In this document: piece after piece, positions 1 to 8,618 of the stretch
How the letters are laid out: every line of letters begins with the position of its first letter
Position numbering within the stretch: position 1 is the first letter of the stretch
Origin: Desulfopila aestuarii DSM 18488
GTDB taxonomy: Bacteria > Desulfobacterota > Desulfobulbia > Desulfobulbales > Desulfocapsaceae
Assembly: GCF_900143695.1 (NCBI RefSeq)
Contig: NZ_FRFE01000007.1
Coordinates: 147,668 to 211,667 of the forward strand
Length of the DNA: 64,000 nucleotides
Reading direction: 5' to 3'
Program-made: the position numbers and the translations under genes
Notes under the pieces: generated by a model
Databases searched by the model: none
Told to the model about the DNA's origin: nothing
The model's input: only the letters and a program-made list of their open reading frames with translations

Positions 1-446
1 GTAAAATCCCGGTGGGTGATGGGAATGCCTGCATACGTCGCTGCCGCCGTGGCCGAGGTGACACCCGGCACAACCTCGAAAGGAACGCCGGCTTTATAGA
101 GTTCCTGAACTTCTTCACCACCGCGCCCGAAGATGAACGGGTCGCCGCCTTTGAGACGCACGACGATCTTGCCCGCTTTGGCATGGTCAACCAGCATCTG
201 GTTGATCTCTTCCTGGGTATGAGTGTGCTTGACGCCGCCCCGCTTGCCGGCATAGATGAATGTGGCATCTTTGGGCACATATTTAAGCAGCTTTTTACTG
301 GCGAGGTAATCATAGACCAGTACCTCGGCCTTTTCGAGGAGGTACTTGCCGCGCACTGTGATAAGCCCGGGATCACCAGGACCCGCACCTACGAGATAAA
401 CCTTTCCGCACCTGTTGTTCTTCGTCTGTTCTTCCATAACCTTCAT
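1..446 (-). CDS. cobA: Uroporphyrinogen-III C-methyltransferase (SUMT), 5' part, runs off the window
   Basis: SAM-dependent methylation of uroporphyrinogen III at C2 and C7 to precorrin-2, the branch point to sirohaem, cobalamin and haem d1. Read on the minus strand, about 148 codons are open to the window edge. They show the N-terminal SUMT signature [10 protein letters not shown] (residues 19-28) and the second family block [16 protein letters not shown] followed by [20 protein letters not shown]. The start is uncertain: in-frame ATG codons lie at 479, 446 and 437, none with a strong ribosome site. The family block begins soon after 437. The C-terminus is outside the window, so a fusion to uroporphyrinogen-III synthase (HemD), common in related anaerobes, cannot be judged. 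Sirohaem would be needed if this is a sulfate reducer (inference). Confidence 0.88.
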   Translation of the reverse strand, partial: MKVMEEQTKNNRCGKVYLVGAGPGDPGLITVRGKYLLEKAEVLVYDYLASKKLLKYVPKDATFIYAGKRGGVKHTHTQEEINQMLVDHAKAGKIVVRLKGGDPFIFGRGGEEVQELYKAGVPFEVVPGVTSATAAATYAGIPITHRDF

Positions 447-628
447 TCCGACTGCCCCACACCTGCCGGGACCAATCATTCGCCGGCTGCCCGGCCTTTA
501 TTTAAAACATCACGCCCGCCCTGAACGCATAACAGCCCACAGGAAGCTGGATACAACCAAACTCCTCTGGACCCGTCGTAACGGAAAAGTATGGCGCTCT
601 TTACGCCTGTCGTCTCATCGCAGGCAAC

Positions 629-665
629 AAAAAGGGCACACCTTCATGTCCGGTATGCCCTTTTC
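629..665 (-). terminator. Rho-independent terminator after adk
   Basis: Inverted repeat with arms AAAGGGCATACC and GGTGTGCCCTTT (one G-U pair) read on the minus strand, followed by a short T-run. It lies about 55-90 bases past the adk stop codon. The arms also have A-runs on the other side, so it could act on either strand. Confidence 0.7.
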
Positions 666-718
666 TCATTACTATAAACACGAAATCAATTCAGATAGCG
701 ATTTCGTTCACAAACCTC

Positions 719-1399
719 TTACAGCTGGCTCATGATGGCTTCGGTAACATCACCGATGGATTTAGAGCCGTCAACAGAGATTACCTTCGGGCCGCTGCCG
801 TTCTTGAAGAAGTTGACCGCAGCCATAGTACCGGTGGTCTCGTCGTAGTAAATGTTGTGACGCTTGTCGATTGCAGACTCATCCTGATCGTCGGCGCGGG
901 TATTGAGATCGCCACCGCAGACACGGCATACCAGTTTGCCGTCTTTTTCTACCGGCTTGATCGCATCAAATGCGATGTGGTTCGGATGGTTGTTGTCATT
1001 TACGCAAAGACGACGGCCCATAATACGCTCTTTGGCGATCTGGCGATCAAGAACGATCTCAATGACGTAATCCAGTGCCAGTCCTTCTTTCTCAAGGGTC
1101 TTGGCCAAGGTGATCGCCTGGTCTTTGGAACGCGGGAAGCCATCAAGAATCCAGCCTTCCTTGCAGTCATCTTTCTGCAGACGGGCGATCATCATCGGAA
1201 TGGTGATATCATCAGGAACCAGGTCGCCGCGATCGATGTACTCTTTAGCTTTCTTGCCAAGCTCGGTACCGCCGCCGATATGCTCTCTGAAGATGGCACC
1301 GGACTCGATGTGCGGCAGACCGTATTTCTTCTGTACGATTGCACCCTGAGTACCCTTGCCGCTTCCGTTCGGTCCGAAAACCAGGATATTTTTACCCAT
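719..1399 (-). CDS. adk: Adenylate kinase
   Basis: Cytoplasmic ATP + AMP = 2 ADP phosphotransferase. The 226-residue protein has the P-loop GPNGSGKGT at residues 9-17, the AMP-binding stretch IESGAIFREHI, the DGFPRSKDQA block typical of adenylate kinases, and a LID region starting RIMGRRLCVND with a later CRVCGG pair that may bind zinc. It is slightly longer than the usual 214-220 residues because of an extended LID insert. A good ribosome site, AAGGAG, sits 8 bases before the ATG. The gene stands alone between a terminator and the divergent homoserine dehydrogenase gene. Confidence 0.95.
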   Translation of the reverse strand: MGKNILVFGPNGSGKGTQGAIVQKKYGLPHIESGAIFREHIGGGTELGKKAKEYIDRGDLVPDDITIPMMIARLQKDDCKEGWILDGFPRSKDQAITLAKTLEKEGLALDYVIEIVLDRQIAKERIMGRRLCVNDNNHPNHIAFDAIKPVEKDGKLVCRVCGGDLNTRADDQDESAIDKRHNIYYDETTGTMAAVNFFKNGSGPKVISVDGSKSIGDVTEAIMSQL

Positions 1400-1865
1400 A
1401 GCAATTCTCCTTGAAAAATAGAGTTATAGAAAACAAAACCGCACACCTTTCGTGCACGGAAAAACTGTAAAAACCGACAAAAAACACAAACCGCCATAGC
1501 GGTTGAAGAGACTTTTCACCTGCCCGAGCCCGGCAACGGGAATCTTCCAATGCCTCGAATGGGGATTCTTGCCAACCATTTGCCGCATGCAGGAAAGTTT
1601 TCCGCAGCGCGCGTACACATAGCTAAGCAACCGTCCTCCCGTGAAAAAACAGCAATTTCCTCCTCGGGTGAAAGCAAGGGGTAACTATAGCCGATAATCC
1701 TGCGGGTGGCTAGAAAAATATCTGGCCGAACATTTTGACTTTCACCCTGAAAGAGAGTATTTTTCAACACATGAGCGTTGACTAGAGTTCCACGTGCGCA
1801 ACCTTTGGATTGCCCCGCCTTTTTGCGCTACTTCACCAACAACCCACTACAACATGTTATAGATT
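1400..1865. other. Intergenic region between divergent adk and hom
   Basis: 466 bases without a convincing gene. Short open frames here lack ribosome sites and family resemblance. It should hold promoters for both flanking genes; the only good match I see is the plus-strand one given separately at 1735-1763. I see no leader peptide rich in Thr/Ile codons that would suggest attenuation of hom. Confidence 0.6.
1735..1763 (+). promoter_or_regulatory. Candidate sigma-70 promoter for hom operon
   Basis: TTGACT at 1735-1740 and TATTTT at 1758-1763, separated by 17 bases, upstream of hom and in the right direction. The transcript would have a leader of about 95 bases. Sequence match only. Confidence 0.45.
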
Positions 1866-3170
1866 ATGAAAGATATCCGTATCGGCATCATCGGTTTTGG
1901 CACTGTCGGCAGCGGTCTTGCCAAAACGCTTTATGAACAGAAGGACCGACTACGCCAGAAAACCGGTGCCAACCTCACCCTTGCCCGGGTAGCCGACATC
2001 TCGATCACCTCGTTGCCGAAGGAATATAGTGATGTCGTACTCTCCAACGATGCCAACGACATCTTCAACGACCCGGAAATTGATATCGTCGTCGAACTGA
2101 TCGGCGGCATGGAACCAGCCAGAACCTTCATGCTCACTGCCATTGCCAAAGGCAAGCACGTAGTGACTGCTAACAAAGCGCTACTCTCCATACACGGTAA
2201 GGAGATCTTCGATGCGGCTGTAAAAAACAACGTCGAAGTCGGTTATGAGGCCAGTGTCGGCGGCGGCATCCCCATCATCAAGGCATTAAAGGAAGGCCTT
2301 GTCGCAAACCGGATCAACTACATCAAGGGGATAATGAACGGCACCGCCAACTATATCCTCAGCCAGATGACCGACCGCGGCCTGCCATTTGCCGAGGTGC
2401 TGAAAAAAGCCCAGGAACTTGGCTTTGCGGAAGCCGACCCCACCTATGATGTGGAAGGCATCGATACCGCCCATAAACTTGCTATCCTGATGACCATTGC
2501 CTACGGTCTTGATGTACGCCTTGACGACATCAACGTCGAAGGCATCTCCTCCATTGAGCCGATCGACATCGAATACGCCCGTAAATTTGGTTACCGCATC
2601 AAACTACTGGCTATCAGCCGTAACCACGGTGACAATATCGAAGCCCGGGTCCACCCGACCATGGTGCCGGAAAATCATATGCTGGCCTCAATCAACGGCG
2701 CGTTTAACGGCATCCTGATCAATGGCGATACGGTGGGCGATGTACTGCTCTATGGTGCCGGCGCCGGCATGATGCCTACCGGTAGCGCAGTAGCTGCCGA
2801 CGTGGTCGATATCAGTCGCAATATTCTGGCAGGTGCTATCAACCGGGTACCTGCCCTTTCCTACCTTCCGGAGCATATAGGCAAACCCAGGATCACCCCG
2901 ATGACCGACCTGGTCTGCCCTTTCTATTTCCGGGTCACCGCCCTTGACAAACCGGGTGTACTGTCCATCATTACCGGTATTTTCGGCAAGCATGGCATCT
3001 CGATCCGCTCCATGATCCAGCCGGGCCAGGATGCGGGCGAGCCAGTGCATATTGTCTTCCGCACCCATCGGGCCGCTGAAGCAGCCGTCAAAAACGCCAT
3101 CAAGGAGATCGACGCGCTCGAAATCTGCTCCGCACCAACGGTAAAAATCCGCATCCTTAATCCTGAATAG
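1866..3170 (+). CDS. hom: Homoserine dehydrogenase with C-terminal ACT domain
   Basis: Reduces aspartate semialdehyde to homoserine for threonine and methionine synthesis. The 434 residues are full length for the monofunctional ACT-containing form. The Rossmann motif GFGTVGSGL lies at residues 10-18, then GKHVVTANKALL, the central EASVGGGIPI and the catalytic-region block GIMNGTANYIL. The last 80 or so residues form an ACT domain beginning FRVTALDKPGVLSIITGIF, known in this family to give feedback control by threonine. The ribosome site is weak. The next gene follows after 8 bases, so the two are almost certainly co-transcribed. Confidence 0.95.
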   Translation: MKDIRIGIIGFGTVGSGLAKTLYEQKDRLRQKTGANLTLARVADISITSLPKEYSDVVLSNDANDIFNDPEIDIVVELIGGMEPARTFMLTAIAKGKHVVTANKALLSIHGKEIFDAAVKNNVEVGYEASVGGGIPIIKALKEGLVANRINYIKGIMNGTANYILSQMTDRGLPFAEVLKKAQELGFAEADPTYDVEGIDTAHKLAILMTIAYGLDVRLDDINVEGISSIEPIDIEYARKFGYRIKLLAISRNHGDNIEARVHPTMVPENHMLASINGAFNGILINGDTVGDVLLYGAGAGMMPTGSAVAADVVDISRNILAGAINRVPALSYLPEHIGKPRITPMTDLVCPFYFRVTALDKPGVLSIITGIFGKHGISIRSMIQPGQDAGEPVHIVFRTHRAAEAAVKNAIKEIDALEICSAPTVKIRILNPE

Positions 3171-3178
3171 ACACAATC

Positions 3179-4396
3179 ATGAAATATCTGATTCTCGTAG
3201 GCGACGGTATGGGCGACCATGCCATCGCCGAGCTTGGCGGTAAAACCCCGTTGGAAGCCGCCAACACCCCGATGATGGATGAGTTGTGCCGGAACGGCGA
3301 GCTCTTTTTAAATAAGACTGTACCGGAAGGTTTCCCGCCCGGCAGCGACGTCGCCAATATGACCCTGCTCGGGTACAGCCCCGCGCTCTATTACACCGGC
3401 AGATCTCCGCTCGAAGCCGCCGCCATGGGTGTGGAACTTGCCGCAGATGAAACCGCCTTTCGGTGCAACACCGTAACTATCAAACGGCACGATGACGGCA
3501 AAATCACCATGGTTGATTTCTCCGCCGGCCATATCAGCAATGAAGAGTCGCATCAGCTGATCCAAGCCGTCGAAGCCGAATGCGGTGCGGAAATGTTCCA
3601 CTTTCATCCCGGTGTCAGCTACCGGCACCTGATGGTCTTGAAAGGCGATCTTCCCGGCGTTGTCACCGTGCCGCCCCACGATTATATCGAAAAGGATGTC
3701 ACAGAATATTTCGGCAGATACCTGGAAAATCCTGCATGGAAAGAGCTCCTTGAAAAAATCGAGAAGATTCTTGCCGAGCATCCGGTCAACCTGAAGCGCA
3801 TCCACGAAGGCAAGAACCCAGCCAACATGCTCTGGCTCTGGGGTGAAGGCAAGATGCCCTCTGCACCAACGCTCGTCGAGCGATTCAATATTACCGGCTC
3901 CATGATCAGCGCTGTCGATCTGTTAAAAGGCCTCGGCGTGGTTGGTGGACTTGACGTGATCAATGTGCCGGGTGCCACCGGCTATATCGACACCAACTAC
4001 GAAGGGAAGGCCCAGGCGGCCATGGACAGCCTTGCCACCCAGGACTTTGTCTTCGTTCATCTGGAAGCTCCTGATGAAGCAGGGCACCAGGGAAGTCTTG
4101 CCGACAAAATTACCGCCATCGAGGATTTTGACAGCCGTATCGTGCGACCGATCGTCACGCAGCTGCAGGAGAAGGGCGAAGAATTCCGAGTGGTGGTCAC
4201 CATGGACCATTTTACCCCACTGGCAATCCGCACCCACAGTCGCGATCTGGTACCGACCCTGCTCTTTGACAGTCGCGGCACAAAGGCAGCAAGCGGACGG
4301 GCCTTTAATGAGAAAGAAGCACTGGCCCATGACAGGGAAACGAATAACAGCATCGACCAGGGTCACACCATGATCGAAAAGCTGCTTGAACGGTAG
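3179..4396 (+). CDS. ApgM-type phosphoglycerate mutase family protein, probable homoserine kinase
   Basis: A 405-residue alkaline-phosphatase-superfamily protein resembling archaeal-type cofactor-independent phosphoglycerate mutase. Visible metal-site motifs are VGDGMGD near the N-terminus, PGSDVANM with the candidate nucleophile serine, EAPDEAGHQG, and TMDHFTP near the C-terminus. Proteins of this family encoded next to homoserine dehydrogenase or threonine synthase are known as proposed homoserine kinases that replace ThrB. The 8-base gap after hom supports that role here. Alternative: a true glycolytic mutase. Which substrate is used cannot be read from the sequence alone. Confidence 0.82.
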   Translation: MKYLILVGDGMGDHAIAELGGKTPLEAANTPMMDELCRNGELFLNKTVPEGFPPGSDVANMTLLGYSPALYYTGRSPLEAAAMGVELAADETAFRCNTVTIKRHDDGKITMVDFSAGHISNEESHQLIQAVEAECGAEMFHFHPGVSYRHLMVLKGDLPGVVTVPPHDYIEKDVTEYFGRYLENPAWKELLEKIEKILAEHPVNLKRIHEGKNPANMLWLWGEGKMPSAPTLVERFNITGSMISAVDLLKGLGVVGGLDVINVPGATGYIDTNYEGKAQAAMDSLATQDFVFVHLEAPDEAGHQGSLADKITAIEDFDSRIVRPIVTQLQEKGEEFRVVVTMDHFTPLAIRTHSRDLVPTLLFDSRGTKAASGRAFNEKEALAHDRETNNSIDQGHTMIEKLLER

Positions 4397-4406
4397 AATC
4401 GAGATC

Positions 4407-4850
4407 ATGGCAAGCAAACACATTCATCACACCACAATCAGAGTCCTCTACGGCGACACCGACGCCGGCGGCGTTGTTTATAACGCCAACTACCTCCGCT
4501 TTTTTGAACGAGGTCGCACCGAACTCATGCGAGAATGGGTTCTCCCCTATCGCGAAATCGAAAAACTGGGGTTCATCCTGCCGGTAACAGAATGCTGGAG
4601 CCGCTTCAAGGCCCCAGCCTATTACGACGACCTGATCATTGTCGAAACAGAAGTCGCGGAGCTGAGCCGCCTGAAATGTAAATTCAGCTACCGGATCATG
4701 CGAGAAGATGGCAGTGGGAAAAAGCCCAGATTACTCGTGAAAGGGTACTCAGTGCATGCTGCGGTCACTCCGGCAGGAAAGCTGACGAGACTCCCGGAAG
4801 AGATCATTCAGAAGATGAGCCAATTTGCCGTAGAGAGCGACCTCAAATAG
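4407..4850 (+). CDS. YbgC-type acyl-CoA thioesterase (4HBT hotdog fold)
   Basis: A 147-residue hotdog-fold protein with the YbgC/4-hydroxybenzoyl-CoA thioesterase signature near the N-terminus: GDTDAGGVVYNANYLRFFE, containing the catalytic aspartate. The family hydrolyses short acyl-CoA or acyl-ACP thioesters in the cytoplasm. I chose the ATG at 4407, 10 bases after the previous stop; an in-frame TTG at 4386 overlaps that gene and is less likely. It is the third gene of the hom operon, but no direct link to threonine synthesis is evident. It is not next to tol-pal genes, where ybgC is found in many proteobacteria. Confidence 0.85.
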   Translation: MASKHIHHTTIRVLYGDTDAGGVVYNANYLRFFERGRTELMREWVLPYREIEKLGFILPVTECWSRFKAPAYYDDLIIVETEVAELSRLKCKFSYRIMREDGSGKKPRLLVKGYSVHAAVTPAGKLTRLPEEIIQKMSQFAVESDLK

Positions 4851-4891
4851 CACCACCCAAAAGTCTCATTTTCCGTTAGGAACGAAATCGG

Positions 4892-4919
4892 TTGACAGAA
4901 TTTTCAACAAGTGTATAGT
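4892..4919 (+). promoter_or_regulatory. Promoter of first initiator tRNA
   Basis: Consensus TTGACA (4892-4897) and TATAGT (4914-4919) with a 16-base spacer. It lies 12 bases before the tRNA gene. The same arrangement precedes the second copy at 7968. Confidence 0.8.
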
Positions 4920-4931
4920 AGACGATCTCAA

Positions 4932-5008
<77 letters not shown>

Positions 5009-5016
5009 ATGCCAAG

Positions 5017-5050
5017 AAAAGGAGTCAGGTGAAAACCTGGCTCCTTTTTT
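5017..5050 (+). terminator. Terminator after tRNA-fMet copy 1
   Basis: Arms AGGAGTCAGGT and ACCTGGCTCCT around a GAAA loop, followed by a run of six T, starting 9 bases after the tRNA CCA end. Confidence 0.9.
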
Positions 5051-5082
5051 CGTTTCGCTGTTTCCTCATCTCCACCTGTTCT

Positions 5083-5274
5083 TCAAATGGCCTTGACCAC
5101 TTCAAGTATATCAAGGTATTCATTGATCTTTTCATCCTCAGGGCAATTGTAGGTTTTCTTGAGAAACTCTTCAGCAGCCTGCCTGTTCTCCAGATCAATC
5201 ACCTCATATATTGAAGTGTGGTTAAATATTGCATGCGCTTTTTCTATCAGGACATCAATTCGCTTTTCTTCCAT
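5083..5274 (-). CDS. Small acidic hypothetical protein
   Basis: 63 residues from an ATG at 5274, preceded by a strong GGAGG site, which is the reason for calling it a gene. A GTG 12 bases upstream is the longer alternative. The product is rich in Glu, Lys and Ile, probably all helical, with no signal peptide or membrane segment. I do not recognise a family. It converges on the tRNA terminator. Confidence 0.6.
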   Translation of the reverse strand: MEEKRIDVLIEKAHAIFNHTSIYEVIDLENRQAAEEFLKKTYNCPEDEKINEYLDILEVVKAI

Positions 5275-5424
5275 ACATTCCTCCACAACTATTGCTCAAG
5301 ATTGTTAGAGATAAATGTACATCGGATCACCAATGAATTCTTGTCACTCCGCGCCAAATATTTTGCATTTTACGCCACCCATGCTAGGCTCTGAACAGAC
5401 CATCTTACTTATGGAGAAAGCCTC

Positions 5425-6429
5425 ATGCATTTGACGAAGCTCGCAAGCATACAACTGGTCAACTGGAATATCCTTGAGGAATATAACCTTGACCCTTTCA
5501 CAATCTTCACCAAGGTCCAGCTCGACCCCACCCTTATGCATCATCCAGGTGCGAGATACCCTCTCAGTAGAATTGCCGATCTCTGGGAAGAAATGGAGAA
5601 GGTCATTAAAGACCCCTGTTTTGGGCTTCTCGCTGCAAAAAGATGGCACCCAGCCAACTTTGGCACTCTGGGATATGCCTTACTGATGAGTACTTCACTA
5701 CGGACAACCCTTGAGCGGCTTATCCGGTTCCATCGCGTCATCTCCGATGCTAGATTTGCCTCTTTGTATGAAGAAACAGCAAAAAGCGCACTTGTTTTTG
5801 ACCTTTCGAATCCCGACGAAGCCCCTTACACTGCCGCTCGCGAGGACGCAGCCCTCGCCTGGATCATGTCGGTACTAAAAGTTAACTTCCAACGCCCCCT
5901 CTCACCTATAAGCGTCAGTTTTACCCATAGCCGTCCGGAGGAGTGTGCCGGAAAATATTACGAACTGTTCCAGGCACCCATTCACTTTGATGCACCTGCT
6001 GCACGTATCGAATTATCCCTCAATGACGCCGACAGAATTCTGCCAAGCGGCAACAAAGAGATGCTTGACTTGAAAGAAGAAGTGATGACCGGATACCTTG
6101 AGGCAAGAAGTGAAAAATCTCTTGTTGCAAGAGTGACAAAGTGCATAGTCGAGCATTTGCCTTCAGGAGATGCCACCGTGGAGAAAATCGCTTCTGAGCT
6201 GTTTGTCAGCACCAGAAAACTCCAGCGCTTGCTGCAGGAAGAGGGTACATCATTTCTTACCCTCCTGAATTCAACACGACAAAGCATCGCCGAGCAGTAC
6301 GTCCAAAATAAAAATATGGACCTGACGGAAATTGCCTTCCTTCTTGGCTTTTCCGACCAGAGCACCTTCTCGCGATCATTTAAAAGATGGACGGGACGGT
6401 CCCCACGGGCGTTCCGCTCAGCCAATTAG
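5425..6429 (+). CDS. AraC-family transcriptional regulator (Arabinose_bd type)
   Basis: 334 residues. The N-terminal 190 or so residues match the ligand-sensing domain found in OruR/ArgR-like AraC regulators, seen in the block GTLGYALLMSTSLRTTLERL. The last 100 residues are the double helix-turn-helix, including EKIASELFVSTRKLQRLLQ and the family signature LTEIAFLLGFSDQSTFSRSF, ending RSPRAFR. Ligand unknown. A ribosome site GGAG precedes the ATG. The next gene starts 56 bases downstream on the same strand and may be its partner or target. Confidence 0.92.
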   Translation: MHLTKLASIQLVNWNILEEYNLDPFTIFTKVQLDPTLMHHPGARYPLSRIADLWEEMEKVIKDPCFGLLAAKRWHPANFGTLGYALLMSTSLRTTLERLIRFHRVISDARFASLYEETAKSALVFDLSNPDEAPYTAAREDAALAWIMSVLKVNFQRPLSPISVSFTHSRPEECAGKYYELFQAPIHFDAPAARIELSLNDADRILPSGNKEMLDLKEEVMTGYLEARSEKSLVARVTKCIVEHLPSGDATVEKIASELFVSTRKLQRLLQEEGTSFLTLLNSTRQSIAEQYVQNKNMDLTEIAFLLGFSDQSTFSRSFKRWTGRSPRAFRSAN

Positions 6430-6485
6430 TGAAAGAGACGTACAGATCTTTTCAATCAAACTCTTCCATCAATAATCGTATTGCT

Positions 6486-7358
6486 ATGACTGAAATCATT
6501 CAACAGATAGATTCATGGATGGACAATCCAGCTAATAACTCGCTGGAACCTGGCTCAGATGTCCCAGCTTTTGCAAGACCGCTGGTCGGATTTGCCTTGG
6601 GAGAAGATGATCTCTTTCGCTTTTTGAAAACAGATATTGGATCTGACTTTTACTGGACGCCCGAACAAGCCTTTTCACTGGCATATCCGGATGAGCGGGT
6701 TGGGGCGACCGAACTGACTGTTATCACCTGGATCCTGCCGCAAACTAAACAGACACGACTGGCACACAGGAAAGCGGTGAATATGCCATCCATTGAATGG
6801 AGCAAAACACGACATTATGGCGAGAAGGTCAATGAAAATCTGCGCAGGCATGTTGTCGATCTTTTCAGGTCAAAAGGCTATCAGGCCTGTGCGCCGGTAT
6901 TACTTCCCCAATGGTCAAGAGCACAATCGGAAAAATATGGATTTGCCTCTTCATGGTCGGAGCGCCACGCTGCCCATGTATGCGGACTCGGCACATTCGG
7001 CTTGTCTGATGGTTTGATTACACCGGCAGGAAAAGCTGTCCGGGTTGGCTCAGTGATTGTCCGTAAACGATACCCACCCACCCCCAGAACGTACACAAAC
7101 CATTATGAATGGTGCCTATTTTATTCCCGAGGCAAATGCCAGGCCTGCATTGAGCGCTGCCCGGCAGGAGCGATTTCTAAGGTCGGACATGATAAGGCCA
7201 AATGCAAAGCCTATATCCGTGATGTAACTGCGGTCCATGTGGAGCAGGAGCAACTGGGATTCAAGGTGAACAGTTGTGGCTTTTGCCAGACAAAGGTTCC
7301 TTGCGAAAACAGAAATCCCCTTGTCGGAAAAACATTCAAGGCAGAAGATCTACGATAA
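6486..7358 (+). CDS. 4Fe-4S protein related to epoxyqueuosine reductase (QueG-like)
   Basis: 290 residues from the ATG at 6486. A longer frame overlapping the AraC gene exists but its extra 33 residues show no family resemblance. The mid-region HAAHVCGLGTFGLSDGLIT resembles the QueG/cobalamin-dependent reductase family, and the C-terminus has an iron-sulfur motif, CQACIERCP, followed by more cysteines (KCKAY, SCGFC, VPCENR) enough for one or two clusters. Real QueG is longer, and here the gene follows a regulator rather than queuosine genes. A general iron-sulfur oxidoreductase of unknown substrate is the safest reading. Confidence 0.7.
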   Translation: MTEIIQQIDSWMDNPANNSLEPGSDVPAFARPLVGFALGEDDLFRFLKTDIGSDFYWTPEQAFSLAYPDERVGATELTVITWILPQTKQTRLAHRKAVNMPSIEWSKTRHYGEKVNENLRRHVVDLFRSKGYQACAPVLLPQWSRAQSEKYGFASSWSERHAAHVCGLGTFGLSDGLITPAGKAVRVGSVIVRKRYPPTPRTYTNHYEWCLFYSRGKCQACIERCPAGAISKVGHDKAKCKAYIRDVTAVHVEQEQLGFKVNSCGFCQTKVPCENRNPLVGKTFKAEDLR

Positions 7359-7369
7359 TTGCTCTCTCT

Positions 7370-7759
7370 TTAAAAGATCAACTTCAGGACATAGTCAATA
7401 ATAACCCAACTGACGCCCAGAATCGCCAGCAACAGGATTGATTTCCAAAGGCTGTTTCGTGCCCGGACGAGGTAAACCGTAGTTACTTCTCCTTCCTCCA
7501 ATGAATCGACACTGAAAAAATCCGGCTTACTGTTTGGAGCCTGAATCTCTACCACATCTCCAAAACTCACTTCGGGTGCTTCATGATATACGTGATCAAT
7601 TGGAAATTCAGCACCGTCAGTTTTGTTCACGAAGCGATACACAACATCAACGCGATCTTCAGATGTATCCTCCGCAGGCGTTATTGATTCAATTGTCGGA
7701 TTTTTTTCAGGACTCTGGCGACAATCGTTTTCAGACCTGTCTTCAGGTGCATTGCTCAT
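7370..7759 (-). CDS. Hypothetical protein with one C-terminal membrane anchor
   Basis: 129 residues. The first 45 are polar and acidic, followed by a stretch with beta-strand character (VDVVYRFVNKTDG) and a single hydrophobic segment at the extreme C-terminus, SILLLAILGVSWVIIDYVL. That suggests a tail-anchored cytoplasmic domain. No family recognised. The ribosome site is modest (GGAG about 13 bases upstream). It converges on the preceding iron-sulfur gene with 11 bases between stop codons. Confidence 0.6.
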   Translation of the reverse strand: MSNAPEDRSENDCRQSPEKNPTIESITPAEDTSEDRVDVVYRFVNKTDGAEFPIDHVYHEAPEVSFGDVVEIQAPNSKPDFFSVDSLEEGEVTTVYLVRARNSLWKSILLLAILGVSWVIIDYVLKLIF

Positions 7760-7967
7760 AGTGGTTTGTACTCCACATGCGGCTCAGGATTTTTTATGAA
7801 TGGCTTCATCGATGAAATAATCGGCTCAGGAAATTTGTACAACAAGATAGTGCTGCGCGAACCATTTCTCTGTTATCCGTCTTTATACTCAGATGGGCAT
7901 TTCCAGCCGCTTCCACGTGACCTCAAAGCACTCAGGAAACAAACCAAAAGGAAAATCGAGATACCGT

Positions 7968-7995
7968 TTGACACCTCTGGCAAACGGTGTATAGT
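7968..7995 (+). promoter_or_regulatory. Promoter of second initiator tRNA
   Basis: TTGACA (7968-7973) and TATAGT (7990-7995), 16-base spacer, 12 bases before the tRNA. From the -10 box to the tRNA start it matches copy 1 except for two bases. Confidence 0.8.
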
Positions 7996-8007
7996 AGGCG
8001 ACCTCAA

Positions 8008-8084
<77 letters not shown>

Positions 8085-8092
8085 AATAGATA

Positions 8093-8130
8093 AAGCGGTT
8101 AAGCCATTTTGGCTTAACCGCTTTTTTTTA
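8093..8130 (+). terminator. Terminator after tRNA-fMet copy 2
   Basis: Perfect arms AAGCGGTTAAGCC and GGCTTAACCGCTT around a short loop, followed by a run of eight T. Confidence 0.92.
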
Positions 8131-8618
8131 TGCTATTTTACCAACAACCGCTTTTTAGCAAATACAAAAAAAATAACAATCGGGCATCCCAGAGATTCCC
8201 AAAACGGTGCTGAGCCACCATTTCAACAGTCTCGTCCAAACCACAGCATATCAGAAATGATAGGCTCCATCCGCGAAGATGTTGGAAAAAATGCAGATTC
8301 CTGTATATTGCATTTGCCTCTCTCATATTTTCCTGTAAGATTACAGTGTATTTGCATAAGTCGGCACTGCTGCAGGACGATTGTTACAAGGTATGCTGTT
8401 ACCCAGATACTAACATAGCACCAGCATTGATACTGTTAACCGGCCTATTTTGCAAACGCCCGAGTATCTATCGCGCAATCACGTAACATGTTGTTTTGCT
8501 GTACCAATTACGCACGTTCAAGGAATTTGAAAAAGTTCATCTTGATGAAATGAGGGGCCGGTCGTTTCCAATCTCGACCACTTCCTCAAATACAAGCCAC
8601 GCTATGGAGGATAATCTC
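8131..8618. other. Intergenic region before the VWA-OmpA gene
   Basis: About 490 bases with no convincing gene. A 62-residue frame on the minus strand has no ribosome site or recognisable features. The region presumably contains the promoter of the next gene, but I see no clear one. Confidence 0.5.

Noticed and set aside
12..735. Open frames of 170 and 106 codons on the plus strand
   Set aside because: The minus strand over the first of these encodes clear SUMT motifs; the plus frames are shadows or cover the intergenic hairpin.
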